Source of the DNA: Spartobacteria bacterium
GTDB taxonomy: Bacteria; Verrucomicrobiota; Verrucomicrobiia; Chthoniobacterales; Chthoniobacteraceae
Assembly (NCBI GenBank): GCA_021324395.1
Contig: JAJPJG010000043.1
Coordinates: 1 to 64,000 of the forward strand
DNA: 64,000 bases
Direction: 5' to 3'
The position numbers and the translations under genes are program-made. This document shows, piece after piece, positions 27,524 to 36,800 of the stretch (positions are counted from its first letter, which is position 1; every line of letters starts with the position of its first letter). Under the pieces are notes generated by a model. The model searched no databases, was not told the DNA's origin, and worked only from the letters and a program-made list of their open reading frames with translations.

Positions 27524-29047
27524 CTACGCCGCCTGGGTCGCGGTCACCTGCTTCTGCTTGCGCAGCTCATCGCTCGTTTCGATCGTCTCCGCAAGCAAAT
27601 GCTCCACCGTGGGCTTCGCCTGTGCGCGAACGAAAATCTGATAGGAGAAAAGTCCGCGGCTTACTTTTAGCAGCAGCTGGTTGAGTCTCAGCAAAAGACG
27701 GCTCGCGAAGTTATCCCCGATCGACTTCGGGTAAGGCGCGGGAATCCCTTGCAGATCGAGTATCTTGTAGCCCGTTTGCTCGAGCAGCTCGCACATGGAG
27801 TTAAAAGTAAAGAGCCGCGTATGCGTGCGATCGAGGATACCTTTGCGGCCATAGTTAAAGTTCCCGAAAAAAAGCATCAGCCGCGTGACATAGAAGCTGA
27901 TATTCGCCGTCGTCATCACGATCTCCGGGCGTTTGCGCGCGGTCGCGTGCCGGATCAGCTCCATGAAATTCTCCGGGTCCTTCAAATGCTCGATCACATC
28001 GAGCAGAAAGATCTGGTCGAACTTCGAGGCATCCACCGGCAGATGCCTCGTCTCCAGGTCCCATCGATGAAACTCCACGTTCGGCGTGTCCGATTTCTCC
28101 GGCACGTATTGATCGATCGCCGTCACGTGCGCCGCAGTCTTCGCCATCTGGCGGGCGACGAGACCTTGCCCGCAGCCGATGTCCAGGATGCGCGCGCCCG
28201 GCTTTACCGCCGCGACAGCCATCGTGTGCGACGATTGGAAATCGAGCTTCAAGTCATAAGTGTGCTCCACCGACGCCACGTCAAATTTCCGGTCGTAAAG
28301 CAGATTCCGCGAGTGCAATTGCGCGCGCACCATCGTGCGGAAAAGATCCCACGCGTATTTCATCCCGTTCACATAGCAAATCTCGTCGCCGTAAAACGTC
28401 GGGATCGGCAGCTCCACGATCCGCAGCCCTTTCATCACCAGTTGAATGATGATCTCCGTGTCGAAATGAAAATCGTTCGAGTTCCGCTCAAAAGGAATCT
28501 GCCGCAGCGCGGCGGTCGCGTAGAGCCGGTAGCCCGAGTGAAACTCCGACAGCTCGCTGCCGAGCATATAGTTTTGAAAACGCGTCAGCACCTGGTTGCC
28601 AAACCATTTGTAGAGCGGCATCCCGCCCTTGAGCGCATCCTGCTTGCGGATCATCCGCGAGCCGAATACCGCATCCGCCTCTCCGCTGAGAAACGGCTGG
28701 ACCAAATCCGGCAGCTTCTCCGGCGCATACTGCCCGTCGCCGTGCAGCAGCGCCACGATGTCAAAGCCATGCTCGATCGCGTAGCGGTAGCCGAGCTTCT
28801 GGTTGCCGCCGTAGCCCTGGTTCTCCGGCGTCCGCAGCACCGTCAGGCGGAAATTCGACGTCGTATTGTCGTAGGCCAGCCCGCGCGCAAAGGTCTCGTC
28901 CTTCGACGAATCATCGATCACCAGCACCTCGACATCGCTCGTGCGCAACTCAGCCGGGATGCGGTCGAGCACACTCTGGATCGTCGTCTCCGCGTTATAA
29001 GCGACGACGAAAATAAGCACGCGTTTGCCATGGAGATCGAGGGACAT
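27524..29047 (-). CDS. Fusion: GT2 glycosyltransferase plus SAM-dependent methyltransferase
   Basis: A 507-residue cytoplasmic two-domain protein. Residues 1-240 are a DPM1/DPG-synthase-like GT2 domain: VFVVAYNAE-type FVVAYNAETTIQSVLDRIP, VLVIDDSSKDETF, ENQGYGGNQKLGYRYAIEHG and LLHGDGQYAPE, which usually moves a sugar from a nucleotide to polyprenyl phosphate or to a glycan. Residues 270-480 are a class I methyltransferase: GARILDIGCGQGLVARQMA (SAM motif I), then DQIFLLDVIEHLKDPENF. The ATG at 29047 is preferred; a TTG at 29062 would add five residues. It converges on the GT-C pair, suggesting one glycan-assembly cluster. Confidence 0.87.
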   Translation of the reverse strand: MSLDLHGKRVLIFVVAYNAETTIQSVLDRIPAELRTSDVEVLVIDDSSKDETFARGLAYDNTTSNFRLTVLRTPENQGYGGNQKLGYRYAIEHGFDIVALLHGDGQYAPEKLPDLVQPFLSGEADAVFGSRMIRKQDALKGGMPLYKWFGNQVLTRFQNYMLGSELSEFHSGYRLYATAALRQIPFERNSNDFHFDTEIIIQLVMKGLRIVELPIPTFYGDEICYVNGMKYAWDLFRTMVRAQLHSRNLLYDRKFDVASVEHTYDLKLDFQSSHTMAVAAVKPGARILDIGCGQGLVARQMAKTAAHVTAIDQYVPEKSDTPNVEFHRWDLETRHLPVDASKFDQIFLLDVIEHLKDPENFMELIRHATARKRPEIVMTTANISFYVTRLMLFFGNFNYGRKGILDRTHTRLFTFNSMCELLEQTGYKILDLQGIPAPYPKSIGDNFASRLLLRLNQLLLKVSRGLFSYQIFVRAQAKPTVEHLLAETIETSDELRKQKQVTATQAA

Positions 29048-29086
29048 AAAAGCGACGGGCAATGTAGCAGGCTCCGGGCGCGCCGT

Positions 29087-29272
29087 CTACGATTCCCCGC
29101 CGGTGCGCACGCGCGTGTCGAATGTCAGCGGCACGACGACGATCAGCGCGCCGGTGCCCGCGCTGGTTGCGGCGGAGTTACTCGTCTCTTTTTTTTCCGC
29201 CGGGATTTCGGGATCGGGCTCGCGGCCCATGAGGTCATCCATGGCCCATTGGACGAAGGCTTCAATATCCAT
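29087..29272 (-). CDS. Small hypothetical protein
   Basis: A 61-residue reading starting MDIEAFVQWAMDDLMG, acidic in its first half and Ser/Thr/Ala-rich in its second. It has no known motif and no clear ribosome site. It lies 39 bp upstream of the fusion glycosyltransferase on the same strand, so it could be the first gene of that transcript. The region 29276-29499 that follows upstream holds nothing I recognise. Confidence 0.35.
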   Translation of the reverse strand: MDIEAFVQWAMDDLMGREPDPEIPAEKKETSNSAATSAGTGALIVVVPLTFDTRVRTGGES

Positions 29273-29499
29273 CACGGAGGTTTTTGTTACCGAGGCCGTT
29301 CTTTGATGGCTAGTAAAATGTGGGCGTCAACGGTTTGGCTCCGCCTCTGTGAGCGATACACGAATAATGAATGGGAAAACATTATACGAATTCACGAGTC
29401 CAAACACGCGCTGCGCTCCGATACGGAAAGGAAGCGCGCGAGACGTGTGGTGATGGGTGGGGGCGTTTCGCGCTGCTTTTAAAAAGAAAGACGAAACCC

Positions 29500-29799
29500 A
29501 TGAACCTAAAAAAAGAATTCAACCGACTCAGCGGGCTGTTTGGCGACAGCGTGGATAAGGTGCAAAATTTCACCGATGATTTCGGTGAGAAGCTGCGTGA
29601 CGAAACCGATGCGCTGACGCGTCGTGCGCGGCGCGGCTACATGCAGGGGCGCGATTCGCTGATCTCCACCGAGGAGCTGATGGCGCGGCATTTGAAGGAA
29701 AATTCCACGCTGTATCTCATCGCCGGCATGACGCTGCTCGGGCTGTTCATCCTGCGGATGTGGACGTCGTATCGGATGCCGATGCGTCGCGAGTGGTAA
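29500..29799 (+). CDS. Small membrane-anchored protein, DUF883/YqjD-like layout
   Basis: A 99-residue protein. Residues 1-70 are charged and helical (DSVDKVQNFTDDFGEKLRDE, then RRARRGYMQGRD) and residues 72-90 form one transmembrane helix (LYLIAGMTLLGLFILRMW) near the C terminus. This is the layout of ElaB/YqjD/DUF883 proteins that tether ribosomes or other partners to the inner membrane, but sequence identity to them is not clear to me. The ATG at 29500 follows AAAGAAAGACG; a longer reading from 29371 has no support. Its last 53 bases overlap the convergent hydrolase gene. Confidence 0.65.
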   Translation: MNLKKEFNRLSGLFGDSVDKVQNFTDDFGEKLRDETDALTRRARRGYMQGRDSLISTEELMARHLKENSTLYLIAGMTLLGLFILRMWTSYRMPMRREW

Positions 29800-30640
29800 G
29801 CTGCGGAGCACGCGCGTCGAGCCAGTAGAGAACGTCGCGGAGAACGATCTCGCGATCGAGATCGTTGTGGGTTTCGTGTAGCCCGCCCGGATAAATGCGC
29901 AGTGTTTTGTCCGGGCATTTTGCTTTTTCAAAGAACGCACGCGTGGCTGCTGCGGAGGTGATCGGGTCGTCGCCGCCTTGGATGAGCAGCAGCGGGAGGT
30001 TGAATTTTTCCGCACACTCGCGGGCGCGCGCCGCGCCGCGGACGAGCTCGAAATACATGTGCGCGGACATGGTGTGATGGACGAGCTCGAGGTCGGGCAT
30101 CGATTGCAGGAACGCCTGGTCGCGCGAAAGGCGCTCGGGCCGGACGTCGGTTTGCTGTGTGAATTGCGGCCAGATGCGGACGGCGAGTTGCGCGAGCCAG
30201 AGCTTCCACGCGCGCGGCATGAAGGCGAGCGCGAACCAGGGCGATGCGGCGATGACGCCGTGTGCGGCGCTTTTGCGGTCGATGACGAAATTAATCACGA
30301 GCTGTCCGCCGAGGCTGTGGCCGTAGAGGAATATCGGCGAGCCGTCGCGTGCGATTTCGTTTTCCACCGCGGCGATGTCGTCGAGGAGCTGCGCGTAATT
30401 TTCGACGTGTCCGCGCCGGCCATCGGAGCGCCCATGCCCGCGCAGGTCGAAGAGACAGACACGAAAGCCATTTTGTGCGAGCCGTTCCGCGACGTGGAGA
30501 TAACGCGACGAATGCTCGCCCATGCCGTGCACGAGCAGCACGCTCGCCCGCGCAGTTTGCGGCTCGATGCAGCGCAGAAAGAGCCGCGCGCCATCGCGCA
30601 TACGCACCCGGCATTCGTGCATTGGGGGCGGCTTCGACAT
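29747..30640 (-). CDS. Alpha/beta hydrolase (monoacylglycerol lipase/S33 type)
   Basis: A 297-residue alpha/beta hydrolase. ASVLLVHGMGEHSSRY is the oxyanion HGMGEHS loop of lysophospholipase/monoglyceride lipase relatives; FDLRGHGRSDG follows; the nucleophile elbow is GHSLGG (Ser109). An acid in the QGGDDPITS loop and a His in GGLHETHNDLDRE complete the triad. It probably hydrolyses a glyceride or small ester in the cytoplasm. The 30-residue tail after LYWLDAR is Thr/Ser-rich and overlaps the convergent small membrane gene. Confidence 0.9.
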   Translation of the reverse strand: MSKPPPMHECRVRMRDGARLFLRCIEPQTARASVLLVHGMGEHSSRYLHVAERLAQNGFRVCLFDLRGHGRSDGRRGHVENYAQLLDDIAAVENEIARDGSPIFLYGHSLGGQLVINFVIDRKSAAHGVIAASPWFALAFMPRAWKLWLAQLAVRIWPQFTQQTDVRPERLSRDQAFLQSMPDLELVHHTMSAHMYFELVRGAARARECAEKFNLPLLLIQGGDDPITSAAATRAFFEKAKCPDKTLRIYPGGLHETHNDLDREIVLRDVLYWLDARAPQLTTRDASASDTTSTSAG

Positions 30641-30723
30641 TTACAAAAAGAATACGTGCCGTCGCGCCGCCCGCGATGCAGAAAATCGGTTGTTTTCACA
30701 AAGTGCTCTGATAATTTACAACC

Positions 30724-31380
30724 ATGTCTTCTCCCAAACGCCGCAGCGGCTTCACGCTGATCGAACTGCTCACCGTCATCGCGATCATCGCCATCTTGAT
30801 GGGTCTCCTTTTTCCCGCGATGAATGCGGTCAAGGAATCCGCGCGCAAGACACAGGCGAAAAATGACATCACGCAGATCGTCACGGCGGTGAAGGCGTTT
30901 TATACTGAGTATGGGAAATATCCGACGCCGTCCGCCTACGGAGGCAACTCCGACACGATCTTCGGCGACAGCAACAACAGTGGAACCAACAAAAGCTTCC
31001 AGCTATTTAGCATCCTGAGAAATATCACGAGCCAGTCGACTGAAGTCGTCCTGCAAAATCCGCGCGGCATCGTCTTCTTTGAAGGAAACGCCGTGAAAGA
31101 CGCGACCGCGCCCAAAGCAGGTTTTGATTCCCTCGGAAATTTCTACGACCCGTGGGGAAAGACCTACTCCGTCGCGGTTGATTTGAGCTACGATAACGTC
31201 ACCCAGACATTCATTGCTCAATACACCGATCTCGCCAGCTCCTACACTCCCGAGCCGCAAAGCAACAAGCCCGGGATTCCCACCGGCGCGGTCGCCTTTA
31301 GTTTCGGCAAGGACGGAAAACAAGGCAAAAACGGCGACAACAAATACTCCGGCTCGGACGACATCATATCCTGGCAATAA
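30724..31380 (+). CDS. Pseudopilin-like protein with prepilin cleavage signal
   Basis: A 218-residue protein with a class III signal (RRSGFTLIELLTVIAIIAIL, Glu5 of the mature form present) and a GspG-like body: AKNDITQIVTAVKAFYTEYGKYP, DPWGKTYSVAVD near 145-160, and the GSDDIISW end, where GspG proteins carry a calcium-binding loop. It would be a major-type pseudopilin. A probable -10 (TGATAAT) lies 15 bp upstream. It is the last gene before tRNA-Gly. Confidence 0.9.
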   Translation: MSSPKRRSGFTLIELLTVIAIIAILMGLLFPAMNAVKESARKTQAKNDITQIVTAVKAFYTEYGKYPTPSAYGGNSDTIFGDSNNSGTNKSFQLFSILRNITSQSTEVVLQNPRGIVFFEGNAVKDATAPKAGFDSLGNFYDPWGKTYSVAVDLSYDNVTQTFIAQYTDLASSYTPEPQSNKPGIPTGAVAFSFGKDGKQGKNGDNKYSGSDDIISWQ

Positions 31381-31395
31381 CTCTAGCCAACTTTC

Positions 31396-31469
31396 GCGGG
31401 TGTAGTTCAATGGTAGAACGGCAGCTTCCCAAGCTGCATACGAGGGTTCGATTCCCTTCACCCGCTCCA
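31396..31469 (+). tRNA. tRNA-Gly (anticodon CCC)
   Basis: A 74-base tRNA with GCGGGTG/CACCCGC acceptor stem, anticodon stem GCAGC/GCTGC with anticodon CCC at 31428-31430, T arm GAGGG-TTCGATT-CCCTT and an encoded CCA. Its 3' 26 bases before the CCA recur at 56798, which makes it the likely insertion site of the 25-kb segment that follows. Confidence 0.95.
31442..31467. repeat. Left direct repeat (att-like) in the tRNA-Gly 3' end
   Basis: These 26 bases, running from GAGGGTTCGATT in the T arm to CCCGCTC, are identical to 56798-56823. Identity to a tRNA 3' end is the normal attachment-site form for tyrosine-integrase elements. Confidence 0.8.
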
Positions 31470-31568
31470 ACTCGCTATAATCAAGTGAGTAGCGCACTAT
31501 AAGCAGCCGCTGGATATACAAGGCGGTAAGACAAAAACTGGCTTTTTTCCGCAATTGTTCGCTGCTGT

Positions 31569-31835
31569 TCAGTGAGCAAAACTCTTTGTCTGAGGAAACA
31601 ATTCCCTCTTGATCGCGCTTCCATTCGTAACGGCGAAGTGCGTTAACCGAAAGAACTCCTCGAAATGCGCGGATGTAAGCGGTGTTTTTTGCCTACCTTC
31701 ACGTTCTCGATGCGGAATGTCTTCGGCGTCCACCAATATCATTCCAAACTCCAAAAGTTGTGACAAGGTGAGCGCGAAGAACGAGAACTTTTGAAACGGA
31801 ACGGGTGCGCCAATCTGCTCTTTCTTCATCTGCAT
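31569..31835 (-). CDS. Uncertain small reading, possibly a gene remnant
   Basis: An 88-residue reading (starting MQMKKEQIGAPVPF, with PLTSAHFEEFFRLTHF in its second half). I do not recognise it; the second half is vaguely like pieces of DNA methyltransferase C-termini, but this is too weak to call. It is in the 530-bp stretch between tRNA-Gly and the first island gene, where a lost integrase or other element gene could have stood. No other feature is visible in 31470-32002. Confidence 0.2.
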   Translation of the reverse strand: MQMKKEQIGAPVPFQKFSFFALTLSQLLEFGMILVDAEDIPHREREGRQKTPLTSAHFEEFFRLTHFAVTNGSAIKRELFPQTKSFAH

Positions 31836-32002
31836 TTGCAGAAACCCGCACTGTCGGGGCTTTCGACCTCTGTTATTCTACGAGCAATCCCGCGAACGTC
31901 TCTGGCTGGCCAGTTGGTAGAGTGCGACCCAACCAATGACCCGACAGGCTGACTGGAAACGGGATCATCGTGCAGACACACGATTCGAATATTTTAAGAA
32001 AA

Positions 32003-32758
32003 ATGAAGACATCCACTTTTGCAGCCACGGCAGCCTTTTTCCTGATCCTCTCGTTACCAGCATTTGCCGCAAATCAATCCGCGCAACCCTCTGCTTCGAA
32101 AAAAGTCCGCATCGTTTTGGCTGGCGACTCGACGGTCACAGACAACGCCGGCTGGGGCAAAGGTTTCGCCAATGCAATGAAAGACGACGTGGAGGTTATC
32201 AATCTCGCCAAGGGAGGGCGCAGCTCCGGCAGTTTCATCAAGGAGGGCTCATGGAAGAAGGTTCTGGATCTCAAACCCGACTATGTGCTGATCCAGTTCG
32301 GCCACAATGATCAGCCCGGTCATGGCGATCGGGAGACGGACCCACAGACGACTTACAAGCAATACATGACGCAGTATGTCGATGAAGCCAAAGCCGCAGG
32401 CATCAAGCCGGTGCTGGTAACTTCACTAAGCCGCCGCCAGTGGACAGCCGACGGGAAAATCAAGTCCTCACTCACGCCTTGGGTGGATGTTGTGAAAGCG
32501 ATCGCGGCGGAGAAGAATGTGCCGCTCATCGACCTGCACGCGCTGTCGATTGCGTATTACGAGAAGGAAGGTAAAGCGAAAATTCTGGAGATCTCGCCAA
32601 CAAAGAACGCTGACCCGACCAATCCTAACGCAGACACCAGCGGCCAAACAGTTGACGGCACGCATCTGAACGAAAAAGGCAGTCAGATTTTCGGTCCAAT
32701 GGTTGCCCAGGAACTCAAGAAGGTCGTCCCGGAACTCGCGTCGCACGTTAAGGAATAG
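32003..32758 (+). CDS. Rhamnogalacturonan acetylesterase (SGNH/GDSL, CE12 type)
   Basis: A 251-residue exported esterase that removes acetyl groups from rhamnogalacturonan I. The start at 32003 gives a signal peptide (MKTSTFAATAAFFLILSLPAFA); a longer reading from 31970 does not. SGNH blocks: block I IVLAGDSTVTDN with the nucleophile Ser, block II NLAKGGRSSGSF, block III IQFGHNDQPG with the Asn of the oxyanion hole, and block V DGTHLNEKG with Asp and His. Size and the GDSTV and GHND forms match the RGAE/CE12 group. It is first in a plus-strand set with two pectin methylesterases. Confidence 0.92.
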   Translation: MKTSTFAATAAFFLILSLPAFAANQSAQPSASKKVRIVLAGDSTVTDNAGWGKGFANAMKDDVEVINLAKGGRSSGSFIKEGSWKKVLDLKPDYVLIQFGHNDQPGHGDRETDPQTTYKQYMTQYVDEAKAAGIKPVLVTSLSRRQWTADGKIKSSLTPWVDVVKAIAAEKNVPLIDLHALSIAYYEKEGKAKILEISPTKNADPTNPNADTSGQTVDGTHLNEKGSQIFGPMVAQELKKVVPELASHVKE

Positions 32759-32799
32759 TCCCGCCCCAGACCGAAACCTCTCACACCCATTCTTGCTAT

Positions 32800-33789
32800 A
32801 TGAATAAGACAGCCATCCTTGCCTTGGCATTTGCCTCGCTGGTCAGCATTTCACTTGCTGCGGAAACGAAAATCACCGTCGCCGGTGATGGGAGCGGTGA
32901 CTTTAAGACAGTGCAGGAAGCCATCGCTGCCGTGCCGGACAAAAGCACCGATCGCACAATTATCCATATCAAGCCGGGCACCTACCAGGGGCATTTCATT
33001 GTTCCTAATTCCAAAATCAACGTGACTCTCGAAGGCGAATCGGCCGAGACAACGATCCTGACGTGGGACAGGAACGTGAAAGATCCGATCCCCGAGGGAC
33101 ATGACAAGTTTAACCCGGGCATCCATGTTCAAGCGCCCGACTTCCACGCTGAGAAACTGACGATTCAAAACACGTCTGGCGATCATGGCCAGGCGCTGGC
33201 GGCGCGCGTGGATGCCGACCGCGCCGTTTTCACAAACTGCCGCCTGCTCGGTTGGCAGGACACGCTAATGGTCAACAATGGCCGCCAGTATTTCAAAGAC
33301 TGCTACATCGAGGGTCGGGTGGATTTCATCTATGGCGATGGCACCGCGGTGTTTGAGAATTGTGAGCTTCACAGCAAGAACGGAGGCTACATCACCGCGG
33401 CGAGCACTCGGCAGGAGAAACCGTATGGGTTTGTATTCCTAAAGTGCAAGCTCACCGGCGACGATAAGCCATGGGTTGATCCCACGGGCGCTATACCGGC
33501 GAAAGTGCAGAAATTCCCCAACACAAATCTCGGACGTCCATGGCGTTCTTATGCGAGCGTTACTTATGTCAACTGCGAGATGGGCGACCACATCAAGCCG
33601 GCAGGGTGGTTTAATTGGAATAAAGCAGAGAACGAAAGCACTGCGCGCTATGCCGAGTATAACAGCCTCGGCCCGGGTGCTAATCCGACCAAGCGCGTGC
33701 CGTGGTCACGACAACTCAGCAAGGAAGAAGCTGATAAGATCACAATCGAATCCGTTCTCGGCGGCACCGATAAGTGGAAACCGGAGTAG
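32800..33789 (+). CDS. Pectin methylesterase (CE8)
   Basis: A 329-residue pectinesterase that de-esterifies homogalacturonan, releasing methanol. Signal peptide MNKTAILALAFASLVSISLA; then a right-handed beta-helix with all CE8 motifs: ITVAGDGSGDFKTVQEAI at the start, GQALAARVDADRAVFTNCRL (Gln of the oxyanion site), GWQDTLMV (catalytic Asp), GRVDFIYGDGTAVFENCEL (second Asp) and NLGRPWRSYASVTYVNCEM (substrate-binding Arg and Trp). It starts 41 bp after the acetylesterase, probably in the same transcript. The product is the substrate for the PL1 and GH28 enzymes of the island. Confidence 0.94.
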   Translation: MNKTAILALAFASLVSISLAAETKITVAGDGSGDFKTVQEAIAAVPDKSTDRTIIHIKPGTYQGHFIVPNSKINVTLEGESAETTILTWDRNVKDPIPEGHDKFNPGIHVQAPDFHAEKLTIQNTSGDHGQALAARVDADRAVFTNCRLLGWQDTLMVNNGRQYFKDCYIEGRVDFIYGDGTAVFENCELHSKNGGYITAASTRQEKPYGFVFLKCKLTGDDKPWVDPTGAIPAKVQKFPNTNLGRPWRSYASVTYVNCEMGDHIKPAGWFNWNKAENESTARYAEYNSLGPGANPTKRVPWSRQLSKEEADKITIESVLGGTDKWKPE

Positions 33790-33860
33790 AGAAACCCAGC
33801 TCCGTTAATGCCTCTTTAAGCGACATGTGCTCCAAGCCGTGCCCGAGCTGAGCACTCACG

Positions 33861-36800
33861 ATGAAAACAACGGTCCCTGCCAGTTCGACAATCTCTGATC
33901 ATTCGAAGATTCTGCTGCGCACCGCGTCGGCGCTTATCCTCTCGTGCGTCGCGAGCCTGTCCGGCCTTCGCGCGCAGACCACGGTGTTTTATGACACGTT
34001 TAGTGGCAGCACCAGTGGCACGAGCACGCTAAATTCCAATCCAATCTCGCCCGCTAATCCTTCGCTTAACGCCACTGCGTATATTGAAGGTTCACAAAAG
34101 CCGTTTACTACTACTACCGTCAATCCGGGACACATGGTTTGGGGATTTGGCGCGTCAAGCTCCGCCGACGGCCAGATCGCGGCTTTGTTTACCAACTATC
34201 CGGTCACGCTCGCCAACGTCGGCGACTACATTCAGATGACGACGGTTTTTACAAACAAGGCGCTGATAGTGAGCGCAACAAACGCCGTCCTGGCGGCTGG
34301 TTTGTTTGATGGAAATCAGACGACGGGACCGGCGGGAGGCATGCCCAACGTTCTGGGCACAGGCACGACTGGTTACTGGCAAAATTGGGCCGGCTATGTC
34401 GCGCACATGAGTTACTCCGGCGGATTCAACAATCTCTACATTCGACCGGCCCAAAATGCGAACGTAGCTAACAATCAGGACCTCGCCCATTTCCAAGGCA
34501 CTCCGGCTTGGACGAACCTCGCGCAGGCAAGCTCGACGCTGGCTCTTACCGGAAGCGCGCAATATACGATTGTCCTTAATGTAACCAAAAGCGCTGCCAG
34601 CGCACACACGGCTACTTATAGCCTCTATTCAGGCACTGATCCATCGATCAGCAGTAATTTGCTGGTTAGTCAAACGGCGACTACTACTTCGCCGCCCAGC
34701 ACGAAATTCGACGCGCTCTCACTTGGGCTTCGCCATGCCACCGGCGCGTCGCCCCAGCTTATGGATGTTAACTCGATCCAGGTCATCACCAATGCCTCGA
34801 CTACGGTAGTCCCGCAAATCACGTCGCAGCCGTCGCCGACGAACCAGACTGTCTCGGTCGGCAGTTCCGTGACCTATAGCGTAACCGCCACGGGCGGCGG
34901 AGCGGCCCTGAGTTACCAGTGGCAAAAGAGCATCAATGGGGGCGGCATTTATACGGACGTTGTCGGCGCAACCGGCACGAGCTATTCGATAGCCAGCGCG
35001 GCATTGACTGATTCGGGCATGTATCGGGTGCAGGTCAGTGATGCGGCGGGGCAGACTGCGAGTAATGCCGTGACACTTAATGTGACCACCGGGCCTTTCG
35101 CTCCGCAAATCACATCCCAACCATCGCCCTCCAGCGCGACGGTGGTGAGCGGGTCAAACGCCAGCTTCACCGTGCAGGTTTCCGGCAATCCGCAGCCCGG
35201 CGTGCAGTGGCAGAAGAGCACCGATGGCGGCGCGAATTTCAGCAATGTGGGAACCAGCAGCCAGAGTTCGCCAAACATCTATACGATTTCTAACGCGCAA
35301 CTCTCCGATACGGGTTTGTATCGAGCCATCGCGACGAACTCTCAAGGTTCGGCAACGAGCAATACATCGTCGCTCACAGTGACCAAAGCGCCGACAATAA
35401 CGAGCCAGCCCACCGGCGCGATCATTGCTTCTGGTTCAAGCTATACTTTAACGGCGGGTTTCGATGTCGGCTCGCCTGCTCCAACTTATCAATGGCAAAT
35501 GAGCACCGACGGCCTAACCTTTGGTAATGTAAGTGGAAGAACCAACGCCACACTCACTCTAACAGGCACGACGACTACCTCCGGCTATTACAGGGTCACG
35601 GCAATAAACTCCGCCGGGAGCGCAACCAGTTCGATTGTTTACTTCGGAATTCCAAGCACGCAATCGGTGACATTGCTCCCTGGCAATAATTCAACCGGCA
35701 TTAGTATCGACCAGCAATTGCGCATCGTTTTCCCGAGTGCGCCGAAACTGGGTATATCCGGCGTGCTTACAGTTCGCGATGCCGCCGATAACTCCGTCGT
35801 CACCACCATCGATCGTTCACAGTTCGTGTCATACACTCCTGGCAATACCAGCGTCCAGGTCATACCAAATGCAGCGATCCGTAACGTGCAAGGTTCATTC
35901 AGCGGGACGGGCGATGTGTCATCCAACTATTATTACATGCCGATCGCGATTTACGGCAACGAAGTCTGGATCACGCTCAGTCCCACGCAGCGTCTCTCCT
36001 ATGGCCATACCTACTACGTGACGATGGATTCGGCTCTGGTGCTGGATTCAAACAATTCGGCATTCATGGGAGTATCCGGCTACAGCACATGGCGTTTTTC
36101 AACAAAAGCCTCGGGACCGGCGACTCCGACTGCTTCGACTGGTCCTACGACGATTAGCATCGGGCAGGATGGCACCGGTGACTTTGCTTCATTCCAGGGC
36201 GCCTTCGATTGGATTCCACAAAACAACACGCTGGCGCGCACGATTCACGTAAAGCCGGGCATCTACCGCGATAGCGCCACACTTGCGCAGAACCGGAACT
36301 TTGTGACGATTGCAGGCGACGGCTCGAGTCGCACTGATGTCCAGCTCATCTACCCGTTTGCGTATTTTGCTCCTCCCAGCGTCGTGTTCACGGCGGGCTC
36401 GTTGCGCGTCGAAAGTTCTGACGTCACCGTTCGAGACATGACTGTGGATAACATCATTTACAATGAATACCATCCCACCGGTTCTGCCTCCAGCGGCGCG
36501 GCTGGCGCCTTTGCCGGTGCGATCAATACGGTCGCAACAACGGGCTCGAGAATCGTCTTTGACAATGTCCTGATCAAAGGCGGCCAGGATACGCTCTACA
36601 CGCCTGCTGGCATCTCATACTTCAACGGCTGCGAAATCTGGGGCAGCGTGGATTACATTTACGGACCCGCCCTCAACGTTTTCGACAATTGCGACATCGT
36701 GCAGATTCGAGACGTAGGCGGTCCGGTCTGCGCGCCGAACACTCCATTGGCCCAGCCCTATGGCGAAGTGTTTCTGAATTGCCGCTTCCCGCGCGCTCTC

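Noticed and set aside
27749..29482. 577-codon open reading on the plus strand
   Set aside because: It is antisense to the glycosyltransferase/methyltransferase gene; its product is Arg/His-rich with no motifs, as expected of a shadow in GC-rich DNA.
31905..31986. tRNA-like string (AGTTGGTAGAGTGC ... CGATTCGAAT) after tRNA-Gly
   Set aside because: No acceptor stem or anticodon arm can be paired; probably chance or a badly decayed tRNA.
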